Shown: positions 15,723 through 24,574, counted from the first letter of the stretch. The stretch is 64,000 nucleotides of DNA from Sporolactobacillus sp. STSJ-5 (GCF_024385605.1 NZ_JANFOJ010000001.1:248001-312000), one strand, 5' to 3'. Notes: generated from the sequence alone by a model not told the origin. Numbers and translations are program-made.

Positions 15723-16482
15723 GTCCTCCCGACTCCAACCAATACAGTAAAATACCTGATGCCACAGCGACATTCAGCGATTCCGCACGACCTGCCATCG
15801 GAATTTTCACCTGTTGATCCATCTGTGCGAGTAATTCGGGTGATGCGCCATTGCCTTCATTGCCAACGACCAAGCCATAATGAGAGCTGGCTACTTTAAC
15901 TTTATGAAGTTCATCGCCTTGCAGTGAAGAACCATATAAAGGAATATTCAGTGCTTTCATCTCATCGGCAAGACTGAATAAATTTTTGTGAATGACCGGC
16001 AGGTGAAAATGGGAACCTTGAGCAGAGCGCAGAGTCTTTGCATTGTATCCGTCAACACAACCGTCGCCAAGATAGATAGCATCCAAGCCAAAAGCATCTG
16101 CAGTTCGAATCAACGTTCCAAGATTTCCTGGATCCTGCACACCGTCAACGAGCAAGTAGCGGCCGGACCGCAGGGAAACTGCTGCCTGACTCATGTCGCA
16201 CACGGCGATAATGCCTTGAGGTGTCTCTGTTTGTGACAGTTCCGTAAATATTTTATGTGTGACCTGAAAAACTTCAATCGAATCAAGCGGCCAATCCGTC
16301 GGCAAATGAAACGCTTCATCAATCAAGATCGCGTTAATCTGCTGTTTTGCGGAAAAAACCGCTTCCTGCACTAGATGCGGCCCTTCAAGCAAATATTTTT
16401 GCTCACGATCACGCCACTTTCTTATTTTTAACTTTTTCCATAGTTTTACTTTTTCATTTTGCAATGACACCATTCGTCTCAC
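15715..16482 (-). CDS. SpoU/TrmH family RNA 2'-O-ribose methyltransferase (YsgA-like)
   Basis: 255 aa from a GTG at 16482 behind AAAGGGG. N-terminal substrate-binding region (RKWRDREQKYLLEGPHLVQEA) as in RlmB, then the knotted SPOUT catalytic domain with motif 1 (DGVQDPGNLGTLIRTADAFG, about 132-151), motif 2 (VVGNEGNG, about 204-211) and motif 3 (ESLNVAVASGILLY, about 233-246). It transfers methyl from SAM to a ribose 2'-OH, probably of rRNA; the exact target is not evident. It keeps the B. subtilis order between sspI and pheS. Its stop overlaps the pheST promoter. Confidence 0.9.
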   Translation of the reverse strand: MRRMVSLQNEKVKLWKKLKIRKWRDREQKYLLEGPHLVQEAVFSAKQQINAILIDEAFHLPTDWPLDSIEVFQVTHKIFTELSQTETPQGIIAVCDMSQAAVSLRSGRYLLVDGVQDPGNLGTLIRTADAFGLDAIYLGDGCVDGYNAKTLRSAQGSHFHLPVIHKNLFSLADEMKALNIPLYGSSLQGDELHKVKVASSHYGLVVGNEGNGASPELLAQMDQQVKIPMAGRAESLNVAVASGILLYWLESGGLA

Positions 16483-16583
16483 ACATAAGAGCCCCTTTAA
16501 AATCGGTACATATTTGTCCGTTTACTACCCATACTATACCATATCACCAGCTTTAAATGCTCACAGAAAGGGGTCTCCTATTC

Positions 16584-16787
16584 ATGGATTTAGACATTCG
16601 CCGCGCAGTCCTGCACAATCTGTCCGGTAACGACAAGAAACAGCTTCAAGACACAGTCGTTGACGCTATTCAGGACGGTCAAGAAAAGATGCTTCCCGGA
16701 CTAGGCGTTCTATTCGAAGTTCTTTGGAACAAATCGGACAATGCCTTCCGCGATCAGATGCTCACGCGACTTGAACAAGGGGTGTAA
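16584..16787 (+). CDS. sspI: Small acid-soluble spore protein SspI
   Basis: 67 aa from the ATG at 16584, which follows an AAAGGGG site; an in-frame ATG at 16557 has none. The protein matches the SspI family almost throughout (MDLDIRRAVLHNLSG, VVDAIQDGQEKMLPGLGVLF). SspI is a minor spore-core protein made in the forespore under SigG in B. subtilis. It is divergent from the methyltransferase gene, as in B. subtilis. This is firm evidence for an endospore former. Confidence 0.95.
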   Translation: MDLDIRRAVLHNLSGNDKKQLQDTVVDAIQDGQEKMLPGLGVLFEVLWNKSDNAFRDQMLTRLEQGV

Positions 16788-16793
16788 AGAAAT

Positions 16794-16822
16794 AATCGGG
16801 GGCTTCTGGCTCCCGATTTTTC
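16794..16822 (+). terminator. Terminator after sspI
   Basis: AATCGGGGGC…GCTCCCGATT stem followed by TTTTT, starting six bases after the sspI stop. Confidence 0.8.
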
Positions 16823-16867
16823 ATGCGGCAATTCCTTTATAGTGGACTTTCTTGCATAGAACACTAC

Positions 16868-18034
16868 TTAAAATCGATCCGTTTTCCAAAAAGCGTAGTC
16901 ATTCTTAGGAAACAGTGCTGCATAGGTTTCCGATTGCACAGAGGTGCCAAGCAGCACATCGCTCACCAATTCGCTTGGCCTCCGCTCAATTGACGTTTGG
17001 TATGTAACTGAATCTCCCGGAACTTCAATCTCCGCTTTCCCATTCATGAGATGAACGAGCAGCTCATTGTCTCCGCTTCTGAGCAATAGTGACGTCTTGT
17101 TCCCAGTGTAATGAATCAGTCGCTCTGAAAGAACCGGTTCAATCTTCTGAAAAAAATTATGGAAACGCAGAATTTTCCACATTGCACCGTTATAGTTCTC
17201 GATACGAGCACCACACTCTTGAAATAACTTCCAGAGCGCATGGTGTTCCGGCATCTGCACCATCAGACTGCATTCCGGTGCCAGATGTTCTTTTAAATGA
17301 TACACGAGCGACGCAACTGCCGCCTCATGCTCCGGCAAATAACAGCATTCAACCAATCCGATTTTATTTTCACCGAATGCTTCCCACCTGAGATAAGCAA
17401 CCAGTTCATCATGGTCAAAAGCATTCAAAAATGCGCCTTTGCGATTCTTATTCCATGCCAGCTGCCCTTTCCAGTACGCATCTGTTCGAATTCTAGAACC
17501 ACAAAGCGGCCCAATAAAGTGCCGATACATCTCTTGTACAGCATTAAAGTCACATTCGTTAATAGGTCGAATATGACATTCCCGCCGCTCAGCCATCTCA
17601 GGAATCTGGCTAACATCCATGACCAGTTCGTCCATAGGCAGCGTTTGCCAGCCTTCTTTTTCATAGAACGAATTGATTCCGGTAAATAAAAGAGACAAAT
17701 CGTAGCCATGTTCAGCCATCCACTTCGTCTGGTGGTTCAGAATGGTGCGAATCAAATGTCTCCCGCGATACTTAGGCAAAGCCGCAACGTTTCCAATCCC
17801 TCCGCATTTAAGCTCCACCCCATGATAAGAAAGAGGAAAAGGGAAAATCTGAACAGCTCCGGCCATTTGTCCGTTCACCTTAGCAATCCACGTATGATAC
17901 GACTGACAATTTGGGTCAAGCCGGATTCTTTCTTCAAAAAATGCCCGATTTTTCGGGAAAACGTTCACCCATAAGTCAAGCGCTTCTTGCCATTCATGAT
18001 CGTCATGAATCTGCCTAATTTCGATTGTGTCCAT
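16868..18034 (-). CDS. GNAT family N-acetyltransferase (Eis-like, with C-terminal sterol-carrier-like domain)
   Basis: 388 aa. The N-terminal half is a GNAT domain with the acetyl-CoA loop (GIGNVAALPKYRGRHLIRTIL, about 78-98; RGRHL takes the place of the usual RxxGxG/A loop) followed by a second GNAT-like half (about 155-275). The last 100 residues (LSERLIHYTGNKTSLLLRSGDNELLVHLMNGKAEIE…) resemble the SCP2-type domain at the end of Eis-family enzymes. Substrate unknown; relatives acetylate aminoglycosides or other amines. It stands alone, convergent with sspI and divergent from a degraded stretch. Confidence 0.78.
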   Translation of the reverse strand: MDTIEIRQIHDDHEWQEALDLWVNVFPKNRAFFEERIRLDPNCQSYHTWIAKVNGQMAGAVQIFPFPLSYHGVELKCGGIGNVAALPKYRGRHLIRTILNHQTKWMAEHGYDLSLLFTGINSFYEKEGWQTLPMDELVMDVSQIPEMAERRECHIRPINECDFNAVQEMYRHFIGPLCGSRIRTDAYWKGQLAWNKNRKGAFLNAFDHDELVAYLRWEAFGENKIGLVECCYLPEHEAAVASLVYHLKEHLAPECSLMVQMPEHHALWKLFQECGARIENYNGAMWKILRFHNFFQKIEPVLSERLIHYTGNKTSLLLRSGDNELLVHLMNGKAEIEVPGDSVTYQTSIERRPSELVSDVLLGTSVQSETYAALFPKNDYAFWKTDRF

Positions 18035-18147
18035 AGTAAAATCACCGCCCCGCCGCTGCTTAATTATGTTTCAAAAATACTTGTTATTTGATCAAGATTA
18101 ACTTTTTTAACTAACCCATTCATTTCAACTATTGTGCTCTTTTTCTT

Positions 18148-18279
18148 CTAGAAATTATCCTTTTTCTTATTCATTAAATAGTGCAATGCGCGTGCTGCAT
18201 CAATGGCATCCCGATAATTTTTAAAATCAAAATCAACACTCCAATCAAGGTGTTGGTAATTTCTTATTGATCTTGTGCT
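18148..18279 (-). pseudogene. Possible gene remnant (C-terminal fragment)
   Basis: The minus strand has an open frame of 43 codons ending in TAG at 18148, with protein-like composition (HLDWSVDFDFKNY…AARALHYLMNKKK), but no start codon or ribosome site before the TGA at 18282. It may be the tail of a decayed gene. I do not recognise the family. The rest of 18035-18511 shows nothing firm apart from a tiny ORF at 18358-18435. Confidence 0.25.
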
Positions 18280-18357
18280 TCATCCTTTGACGTAAACTGT
18301 AAGATCTTTGCTTTATGAATTATTGCAACATAAATTAATTATATTGGGGAAACAAGA

Positions 18358-18435
18358 ATGAGCACAATAGAATTTCCAAGTTTATTACATTGTTTTTTAA
18401 ACCTGCCTTCAACTGATTGGAAACGCTCAAGGTAA
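18358..18435 (+). CDS. Small ORF, 25 codons, upstream of the LytTR regulator
   Basis: ATG at 18358 with TTGGGG at a good distance, encoding MSTIEFPSLLHCFLNLPSTD and five more residues. It is a candidate short peptide next to a LytTR/GHKL/ABC cassette of the kind often tied to peptide signalling. It could equally be chance in a degraded region; no promoter of its own is evident. Confidence 0.2.
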   Translation: MSTIEFPSLLHCFLNLPSTDWKRSR

Positions 18436-18511
18436 AGCCTTCATTTTAGGCAGTCAAGCGTTAATCTGACTACTCCATCTCAAGGCGGATCTCATTTGCT
18501 TCCCACGCCTC

Positions 18512-18541
18512 TTGGCTGATTAAAATATAGTACTGTATAAT
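18512..18541 (+). promoter_or_regulatory. Promoter of the LytTR regulator/kinase operon
   Basis: TTGGCT (18512-18517), 18-base spacer, perfect TATAAT (18536-18541), about 30 bases before the chosen start codon. Confidence 0.65.
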
Positions 18542-18573
18542 CAAGTTAATTGATGATTCCGGAGTCGAAAAAA

Positions 18574-19290
18574 ATGAAAATCGCAATCTGTGATGATGAC
18601 AAAACGCAAAGAGAATACTTGGCAACTCTCGTAAAAGAATGGGCGAGAAAGAACAACAAGATTCTTATGCTCGAACTCTTTGAAAACGCACAGGGATTTC
18701 TCTTCTCTTGGAGTACCGATCAGAGCTATGACGCGCTGCTTCTGGACATTCAAATGCCCGTTTTAAATGGAATGGAACTCGCCAGGAAAATTCGCGAGCG
18801 TGATGAACTGCTGGCGATTATCTTCATTACCGGCTTCTCTGATTATATGGATGAAGGCTATGAAGTCTCCGCATTGCACTATCTGATCAAGCCAGTGAAA
18901 GAGGAAAGACTCTTTACTGTTCTCGATCGCGCTTCAAAAAAAGTCACTAAGCAGAAAAAAACGCTGCTGATTGAACAAAACGGAGAGATGATCCGAGTGA
19001 ATCAAGAAGACATCCTTTGTCTTGAGGCTTTTGCTCATACGATTGACGTGACGACGGCGGAGCAGCACTATCAAGTCAAAGTGAGCATCGATCAGTTCGA
19101 ACGACAGCTTGATCCCCATCTCTTTGTGCGTCCGCATCGCTCCTATCTTGTTGGATTAAAATACATCAGTCAGCTTCGCAAAACAGGCCTTACCTTGGAC
19201 ACCGGCAAGAAAATTCCGGTTAGCAGACGCCGTTATCAAGCAGTGAACCAGGCGTTTATCCGCTTTTTCAGAGGAGGTACCGAGCAGTGA
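18574..19290 (+). CDS. LytTR-type response regulator
   Basis: 238 aa from the ATG at 18574, which has GGAG nine bases upstream; the TTG at 18550 is an in-frame alternative. Receiver domain at 1-120: acidic pair in IAICDDD, phospho-acceptor Asp in LLLDIQMPVLNG (about D56), conserved Lys in YLIKPVKEER (about K106). LytTR DNA-binding domain at about 135-235 (EDILCLEAFAHTIDV, PHLFVRPHRSYLVGLKYI, IPVSRRR). LytTR proteins such as AgrA and ComE bind short direct repeats and often control peptide export or bacteriocins. The GTG of the kinase overlaps its stop. Confidence 0.9.
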   Translation: MKIAICDDDKTQREYLATLVKEWARKNNKILMLELFENAQGFLFSWSTDQSYDALLLDIQMPVLNGMELARKIRERDELLAIIFITGFSDYMDEGYEVSALHYLIKPVKEERLFTVLDRASKKVTKQKKTLLIEQNGEMIRVNQEDILCLEAFAHTIDVTTAEQHYQVKVSIDQFERQLDPHLFVRPHRSYLVGLKYISQLRKTGLTLDTGKKIPVSRRRYQAVNQAFIRFFRGGTEQ

Positions 19291-20015
19291 CCGATTATCT
19301 CATTTACGGACTGATTACTCTTGTTCTGATCGTTCTAACTGCAATCATCACACACCGCCAAACCCTGCGCGCAGGCGAACGCCAGCTTGATACCTACCAG
19401 AAAGATCTGCTTGCCAAACACTATGATGAAGTCCAGAATATCTACCACAAAATGCGCGGCTGGCGCCATGACTACCACAGCCACATCCAAACGATGAAAG
19501 CCCATCTTGCTCTTGATCAAATGGATGAACTCAAATCCTATTTAGACATGCTGGACAATGATCTAGAAACTGTTGATACAGTGATTAAGACCGGCAACAT
19601 TAAGCTAGACGCGATTCTGAACAGCAAGCTTTCACTGATTGCAAGCAGTAATATTAAAGTAAATGCTAAAGCCCAAGTTCCGGAAAAGCTCTCTGTAAAC
19701 GAAGTCGATCTGTGCATCATCATCGGCAATTTGCTCGATAACGCGCTTGAAGGTTGTCGAGAGCTGCACAACGAAGATCAACCGTTTATCCGCATCTATA
19801 TCGGTGTGTTTAAAAAGCAGCTCTACCTTTCCGTTACAAACTCGGCCCCGGAAATGCTTAAGAAAATAAGCATTGGGCGCTACCTAACCACTAAAGGCGA
19901 CGGCCATGGATTCGGTCTGATGCGCATCGACACTTTAGTTAAAAAATATGACGGCTACCTAAATCGCCAAAACGAGCCCGGTGTGTTTGCCACAGAGATC
20001 ATGCTCCCCCTTTAG
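19287..20015 (+). CDS. GHKL-type sensor histidine kinase, single membrane segment
   Basis: 242 aa, GTG start overlapping the regulator stop by four bases. One N-terminal hydrophobic segment (about 3-24), a coiled dimerisation stretch with the phospho-acceptor region RGWRHDYHSH (about 57-66), and a HATPase_c_5 domain with the N box (IIIGNLLDNALEGC, about 150-163) and G box (KGDGHGFGLMRI, about 204-215). It lacks the multi-pass sensor of AgrC-like kinases, so it may sense through the membrane or a partner such as the downstream exporter. Its last codons lie inside the first unit of a 45-bp tandem repeat. Confidence 0.88.
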   Translation: MTDYLIYGLITLVLIVLTAIITHRQTLRAGERQLDTYQKDLLAKHYDEVQNIYHKMRGWRHDYHSHIQTMKAHLALDQMDELKSYLDMLDNDLETVDTVIKTGNIKLDAILNSKLSLIASSNIKVNAKAQVPEKLSVNEVDLCIIIGNLLDNALEGCRELHNEDQPFIRIYIGVFKKQLYLSVTNSAPEMLKKISIGRYLTTKGDGHGFGLMRIDTLVKKYDGYLNRQNEPGVFATEIMLPL

Positions 20016-20136
20016 CTATGGAGGGGTCGCAGATGGAACTATGTTGTGCTTCCTTTGTAACAAGGGAGAGGAAGCAGATGGAACTAAGTTGTGCTCCCCT
20101 ATAACTAGGGAGGGATCGCAGTAAGATCTAATGTGT
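20002..20136 (+). repeat. Three tandem 45-bp repeats with internal hairpins
   Basis: TGCT(C/T)CC blocks begin at 20002, 20047 and 20092, an exact 45-base period. Units share TGCTYCC…GGGAG/GGAGG…CGCAGATGGAACTA(A/T)GTTG. Each can fold (for example GCTTCC/GGAAGC in unit 2; CTCCC(C)TA/TAGGGAG in unit 3). Unit 1 supplies the final codons and stop of the kinase gene. Confidence 0.7.
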
Positions 20137-20160
20137 TCGTTTCATGCAATAGTTTTTAAC

Positions 20161-20231
20161 CATTCGTGTCTCATTTCGTGCCATTCGTGCACGATTTTAT
20201 TTTTGAAACGATTTCTGTGCTAGTTTATAGC
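20161..20231 (+). promoter_or_regulatory. Promoter of the ABC exporter operon with upstream triple direct repeat
   Basis: TTGAAA (20203-20208), 17-base spacer, TATAGC (20226-20231). Immediately upstream are three direct repeats, CATTCGTG at 20161, CATTTCGTG at 20172 and CATTCGTG at 20182, spaced about one helical turn. Direct repeats next to a -35 are typical LytTR activator sites, so the linked regulator is the natural candidate. Confidence 0.55.
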
Positions 20232-20251
20232 CATGAAGGAGTTGATGTGTT

Positions 20252-22096
20252 GTGAAAAAAACAGAGCAAAACCCGAGTTATTCGACAATACAAAATGTCG
20301 GCTTCGTTTTGAAAAATATGTGGCGTTGGAATAAAAAGCTGTTTTTCGCTTCGGTTGCGCGCGTTCCTTTTCTGGTACTTCTGCCTTTTCTCGGTATCTT
20401 GATGCCAAAGCTCGTGATTGACAGTTTGACCGAAAAAGTAAGCCCTTTGCATTTTGCCACAGTGATCGCTTTCATGACACTTGCCATCATGATCTGTAAT
20501 GTTGTCGGACGTTCTCTTGACGCTTGGCTTCAATGGAATGTCACCAATAATCGAATCAACTACATTGTGCTTATGCAGTGGAAGATGATGGATACGGATT
20601 ACAGCAACCTTGAAAGTCCTGAAGGTCAGAATAAGCTGGAAAAAGCGCATCAGGCAACTAATGATAATTGCAAGGGAACAGAAGCGATCATCATGGCATT
20701 AGTTAGCTTTGCCGCCAATATTTTCGGAATGCTCCTTTATGGCGGCGTACTTGCCGCCCTGAATCCGCTGGTTATTGCTTTTCTTCTTATCACCGCGGCC
20801 GTTGGATTCCTATTTTCTCGCCACGCACAAGTCTATGAACATGTACATAAAGACGATTGGACACCGATTGAAAACAAACTGGACTATCTGATTCGGGAAT
20901 GCGACGACTATTCAACCGGAAAAGATTTGCGACTTTATCATATGACCTCTTGGTTCGGCGAACGATTTAATACGCTGATGCATGATCGAACAATTTGGCT
21001 CAAGCGAATTGCGCTGCGCCATTATTTTTCAGATGGTGCCGTCGGCATAATGGCACTTTGCCGCGATGGTGTTGCTTACGCTTATCTCATTTATCTCGTG
21101 CTGAATGGACATTTGACCGTTGCTAATTTCACTCTTTATTTTGGAACGATCGCCGGTTTTTCCACATGGCTGACCAGTTTGACTGAACAACTGGCAAAAG
21201 TGCAGCATATGAGTCTGGAAATCTGTGATGTCCGCAATTATCTGGATATGAAAGATACATCCAATCGTGATGAGGGGCTACCTCTGCCGCCAAAAAACAG
21301 CTGGCCCTGTTCGATCACCTTCGACCATGTATCCTTTTCCTATCCCGGTAACGATCGGAAAATTCTCGATGATGTCAGTCTTCATATCGATGCAGGAGAA
21401 AAAATTGCACTTGTTGGCTTGAACGGCGCCGGAAAAACAACCTGCATCAAATTACTGTGCGGATTCTACCGGCCGACATCCGGCCACATTTTGATCAACG
21501 GAAAAGATATGACTTGCTTTAATCGTGATGATTACTACAAACTGTTTACGGCTGTTTTTCAGGACATTCATATTCTACCGGTTTCGATTGCACGTAATAT
21601 CGCGCCAAAGCTTGATGAAGCAGTTGATGAGGAGAAAATGGAACGTTGTTTGCAACTTGCGGGCTTCAAGGAGAAAATTGACAGTCTCGAACAAGGGTTA
21701 GACTCAATGATGGTTAAAGAGGTGCATGAACATGCGGTACAGTTCTCCGGCGGCGAACTACAAAAAATGCTGCTGGCACGCGCTCTGTATAAAGAATCGC
21801 CGATCCTGATTCTTGATGAACCAACCGCGGCGCTTGATCCAATCTCCGAAAATGAACTTTACGAGCGTTATGGGGCGTTAACTACAGGACGAACATCTCT
21901 GTTTATCTCCCACCGCCTGTCCAGCACACGCTTTTGCAATCGTATTATTTTCCTCTCCGAAGGAAAAATTGCCGAATCTGGCACACATGACGAACTGATA
22001 AAACAAAACGGAAAATATGCGGAACTATTCGCAATCCAAAGCCATTATTACCAAGATCAGCTTCATGAAGAAACTGTAGGAGGCGAGCTGCCTTGA
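20252..22096 (+). CDS. ABC exporter half-transporter 1 (fused membrane and ATPase domains)
   Basis: 614 aa from a GTG at 20252 with AAGGAG upstream. Six-helix ABC membrane domain (about 25-330) and nucleotide-binding domain (about 345-600): Walker A GLNGAGKTT (about 388-396), signature FSGGELQK (about 496-503), Walker B ILILDEPTAALD (about 517-528), H-loop ISHRLSS. The next gene starts inside its stop region, so the pair probably forms a heterodimeric exporter. Both ATPase sites look intact. Substrate unknown: peptide, bacteriocin or drug. No precursor-peptide or peptidase gene is evident beside it. Confidence 0.88.
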   Translation: MKKTEQNPSYSTIQNVGFVLKNMWRWNKKLFFASVARVPFLVLLPFLGILMPKLVIDSLTEKVSPLHFATVIAFMTLAIMICNVVGRSLDAWLQWNVTNNRINYIVLMQWKMMDTDYSNLESPEGQNKLEKAHQATNDNCKGTEAIIMALVSFAANIFGMLLYGGVLAALNPLVIAFLLITAAVGFLFSRHAQVYEHVHKDDWTPIENKLDYLIRECDDYSTGKDLRLYHMTSWFGERFNTLMHDRTIWLKRIALRHYFSDGAVGIMALCRDGVAYAYLIYLVLNGHLTVANFTLYFGTIAGFSTWLTSLTEQLAKVQHMSLEICDVRNYLDMKDTSNRDEGLPLPPKNSWPCSITFDHVSFSYPGNDRKILDDVSLHIDAGEKIALVGLNGAGKTTCIKLLCGFYRPTSGHILINGKDMTCFNRDDYYKLFTAVFQDIHILPVSIARNIAPKLDEAVDEEKMERCLQLAGFKEKIDSLEQGLDSMMVKEVHEHAVQFSGGELQKMLLARALYKESPILILDEPTAALDPISENELYERYGALTTGRTSLFISHRLSSTRFCNRIIFLSEGKIAESGTHDELIKQNGKYAELFAIQSHYYQDQLHEETVGGELP

Positions 22097-23976
22097 AAAC
22101 CAACACTCAGCAATCAAAATTCAGAATGAAATGGCACTATTTATGGCGCGGCATGGGATTTATTCAAAACAAAGTCCCTTCTCTGCTCCCGGCCGTTGCT
22201 TTTGGCGCGCTGCTGAAAGCGTTCGGTCCATTCATCACTATTTATTTAACCGCCCGGATCATTGATGAATTGTTTGGAGCGCGTTCCGTCATTCATCTTG
22301 CATGGCTAACTGGAGCAGCAATTGTATTAAACATGATCGTCTACCTCCTGCAAAAGGCAATGGAACGAATAAAGGATATGGGTAATTTCCGTCTTATCTA
22401 TTATGGTCATTTTGAGATGGTTGACCTGATTCTTAAAACAGATTACGAAAATGTGGAGAAGCCAGAATTCCATTTAAAAAAACAAAAAATTGATGAAGGT
22501 TCAACATTAGCCAGAAGAGGCATTTGGAAGCTTCCAGAAATAACCGGACAGTTCATCTTTAATCTATGTACCGTTGTTTTTTCAATCACACTTGCCTTTC
22601 CACTGTTTCTAACCCATTCGATGCAATCAAGCTCCTTTATTAATTCGCCATGGCTTTCTATTATTTTGTTGGGTCTTATTCTTACCTCATCCATATACTC
22701 TGTTCTATCGAATTCGCAATTCAGTAAATGGATTTTTCATAAATTGGATGGCATGATGGCAATCAATCGCGCGTTTAGCTTTTACGGTAATCTGATGCAG
22801 GATCATCAATTGGGGAAAGATATTCGAATTTATCAGGAACAAAAATTAATTGGAAAAGCCTATGATGATTTTAACCGACGAGGGATGAAAGCTTTTGGTT
22901 CTGATGTATCCAAACGGCAAAGCCATTTTTGGGGAATCAGCGCTGCTATTTCTTCGCTGATCAGCGGTTTTGTCTATCTTTTCGTCGGTATGAAGGCTCT
23001 GGTGGGACTGATCAGCATTGGTTCAGTTGTTCAATATGTTGGCGCGATCAGCCAGTTCACCACTGGGTTCTCCGAATTGATCACTTCAGCAACCGACATT
23101 TGGCAGGATATTGATTATGTGGAGCTCTATTTCAATTTTCTCGACACGCCGAACCCAAAGTACCAAGGCAGCCTACCTGTTGAGAAGCGCAATGATAATG
23201 AATATGAGATTGAATTCCGCAATGTGTCCTTTAAATATCCGGGCTCTGAAACCTACGCTTTGAAAAATCTGTCACTCAAACTGAAAATAGGCGAGCATTT
23301 CGCTGTGGTTGGTCGCAACGGTTCAGGAAAAACAACTTTTATCAAGCTGCTTACCCGACTCTATGATCCGCAGGAAGGCGAGATTCTGCTCAACGGCATT
23401 AACATTCAGAAATACGACTACATCGAATATCTTCGGCTTTTCTCTGTGGTCTTCCAAGACTTTAAACTGTTTGCTTTTTCCGCCGGGCAAAACGTTGCAG
23501 CAGACGTGCATTACGACAAAGAACGCGCAATGGAATGTCTTGACAAGGCGGGCGTTGGCGATCGAATCCGTAAAATGAGCAAAGGTCTGGATACACCACT
23601 CTATAAAATAGACGCTGACGGTGTTGAGATTTCCGGTGGAGAAGCTCAGAAAATTGCCATTGCTCGCGCACTCTATAAAGACGCCCCGTTCGTTATTCTT
23701 GATGAGCCAACTGCAGCATTGGACCCTGTTGCTGAGTTTGAAGTCTATTCAAAATTCAAGGAAATTGCCAGTGATAAAACTGCGATCTATATCTCACATC
23801 GGCTCTCTTCATGCCGCTTCTGCGATCATATTCTTGTCTTCGATCAAGGCGAACTGATCCAAAACGGCAGCCATGACCAACTGATTCAAGACATAAACGG
23901 TCAGTATTATAAGCTGTGGAATGCCCAGGCGCAGTATTACCGAGAAGATCCTCGGAAATCGAGATTACTTGGGTAA
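22093..23976 (+). CDS. ABC exporter half-transporter 2 (fused membrane and ATPase domains)
   Basis: 627 aa, TTG start overlapping the previous gene by four bases, with GGAGGCGAG upstream. Membrane domain about 20-335, ATPase about 355-615: Walker A GRNGSGKTT (about 406-414), signature ISGGEAQK (about 514-521), Walker B FVILDEPTAALD (about 535-546), ISHRLSS. It parallels half-transporter 1 in architecture and the CxF motif after the H-loop (SCRFCDH versus STRFCNR), which suggests an old duplication. It ends before the bidirectional terminator shared with the rplT operon. Confidence 0.88.
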   Translation: MKTNTQQSKFRMKWHYLWRGMGFIQNKVPSLLPAVAFGALLKAFGPFITIYLTARIIDELFGARSVIHLAWLTGAAIVLNMIVYLLQKAMERIKDMGNFRLIYYGHFEMVDLILKTDYENVEKPEFHLKKQKIDEGSTLARRGIWKLPEITGQFIFNLCTVVFSITLAFPLFLTHSMQSSSFINSPWLSIILLGLILTSSIYSVLSNSQFSKWIFHKLDGMMAINRAFSFYGNLMQDHQLGKDIRIYQEQKLIGKAYDDFNRRGMKAFGSDVSKRQSHFWGISAAISSLISGFVYLFVGMKALVGLISIGSVVQYVGAISQFTTGFSELITSATDIWQDIDYVELYFNFLDTPNPKYQGSLPVEKRNDNEYEIEFRNVSFKYPGSETYALKNLSLKLKIGEHFAVVGRNGSGKTTFIKLLTRLYDPQEGEILLNGINIQKYDYIEYLRLFSVVFQDFKLFAFSAGQNVAADVHYDKERAMECLDKAGVGDRIRKMSKGLDTPLYKIDADGVEISGGEAQKIAIARALYKDAPFVILDEPTAALDPVAEFEVYSKFKEIASDKTAIYISHRLSSCRFCDHILVFDQGELIQNGSHDQLIQDINGQYYKLWNAQAQYYREDPRKSRLLG

Positions 23977-24085
23977 GCTTATTCCCATTATTGAACGCTC
24001 TCATAAGTTTATCGAGCATTCTGGTTTTTTCTCATCGCTCAACAGATTAGATCAATCTCTCGTACCTATTTCCTATACAACAAAC

Positions 24086-24123
24086 AACACCCCCGCATGC
24101 ACCAATAGGCATGCGGGGGTGTT
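24086..24123. terminator. Bidirectional terminator between the ABC exporter and rplT
   Basis: AACACCCCCGCATGC and its exact complement around an eight-base loop, followed by TTTATT on the plus strand; serves both convergent operons. Confidence 0.88.
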
Positions 24124-24140
24124 TATTCATTCAATCGCTC

Positions 24141-24497
24141 TTATTTAGCGACTGCTTTAGCTTTTTCTGCGAGTGTTGCAAATGCTGCTTCGTCATGAAT
24201 GGCGAGATCAGCCAGCATCTTGCGGTTTACTTCAATGCCTGCTACCTTCAAGCCATTGATCAGCTTGCTGTAAGACAAGCCGTTGATACGTGCCGCAGCG
24301 TTGATACGCGCAATCCACAGTCTGCGGAAGTTACGCTTCGTTTGACGGCGGTCACGGTATGCATAAGACAGGGATTTGAAGACCTGTTGTTGTGCAACTT
24401 TGAATAATTTATGTTTTGCGCCGAAATAACCTTTTGCTAATTTAAGTACTCTTTTGCGTCTGCGACGAGTCACATATCCGCCTTTAACTCTTGCCAT
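24141..24497 (-). CDS. rplT: 50S ribosomal protein L20
   Basis: 118 aa, highly basic, full-length (119 in B. subtilis). [24 protein letters not shown] at the start and [19 protein letters not shown] near the end are diagnostic. L20 binds 23S rRNA early in 50S assembly and in Bacillus represses its own operon at the leader. Last gene of infC-rpmI-rplT; AGGAGG lies before its ATG. Confidence 0.98.
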   Translation of the reverse strand: MARVKGGYVTRRRRKRVLKLAKGYFGAKHKLFKVAQQQVFKSLSYAYRDRRQTKRNFRRLWIARINAAARINGLSYSKLINGLKVAGIEVNRKMLADLAIHDEAAFATLAEKAKAVAK

Positions 24498-24574
24498 TGT
24501 AAAAACCTCCTGGAATAAACCGCCCGGCTGTACCGTGACGGCATAGAAAATAAATCTTAGTACATTGTTTAGAA

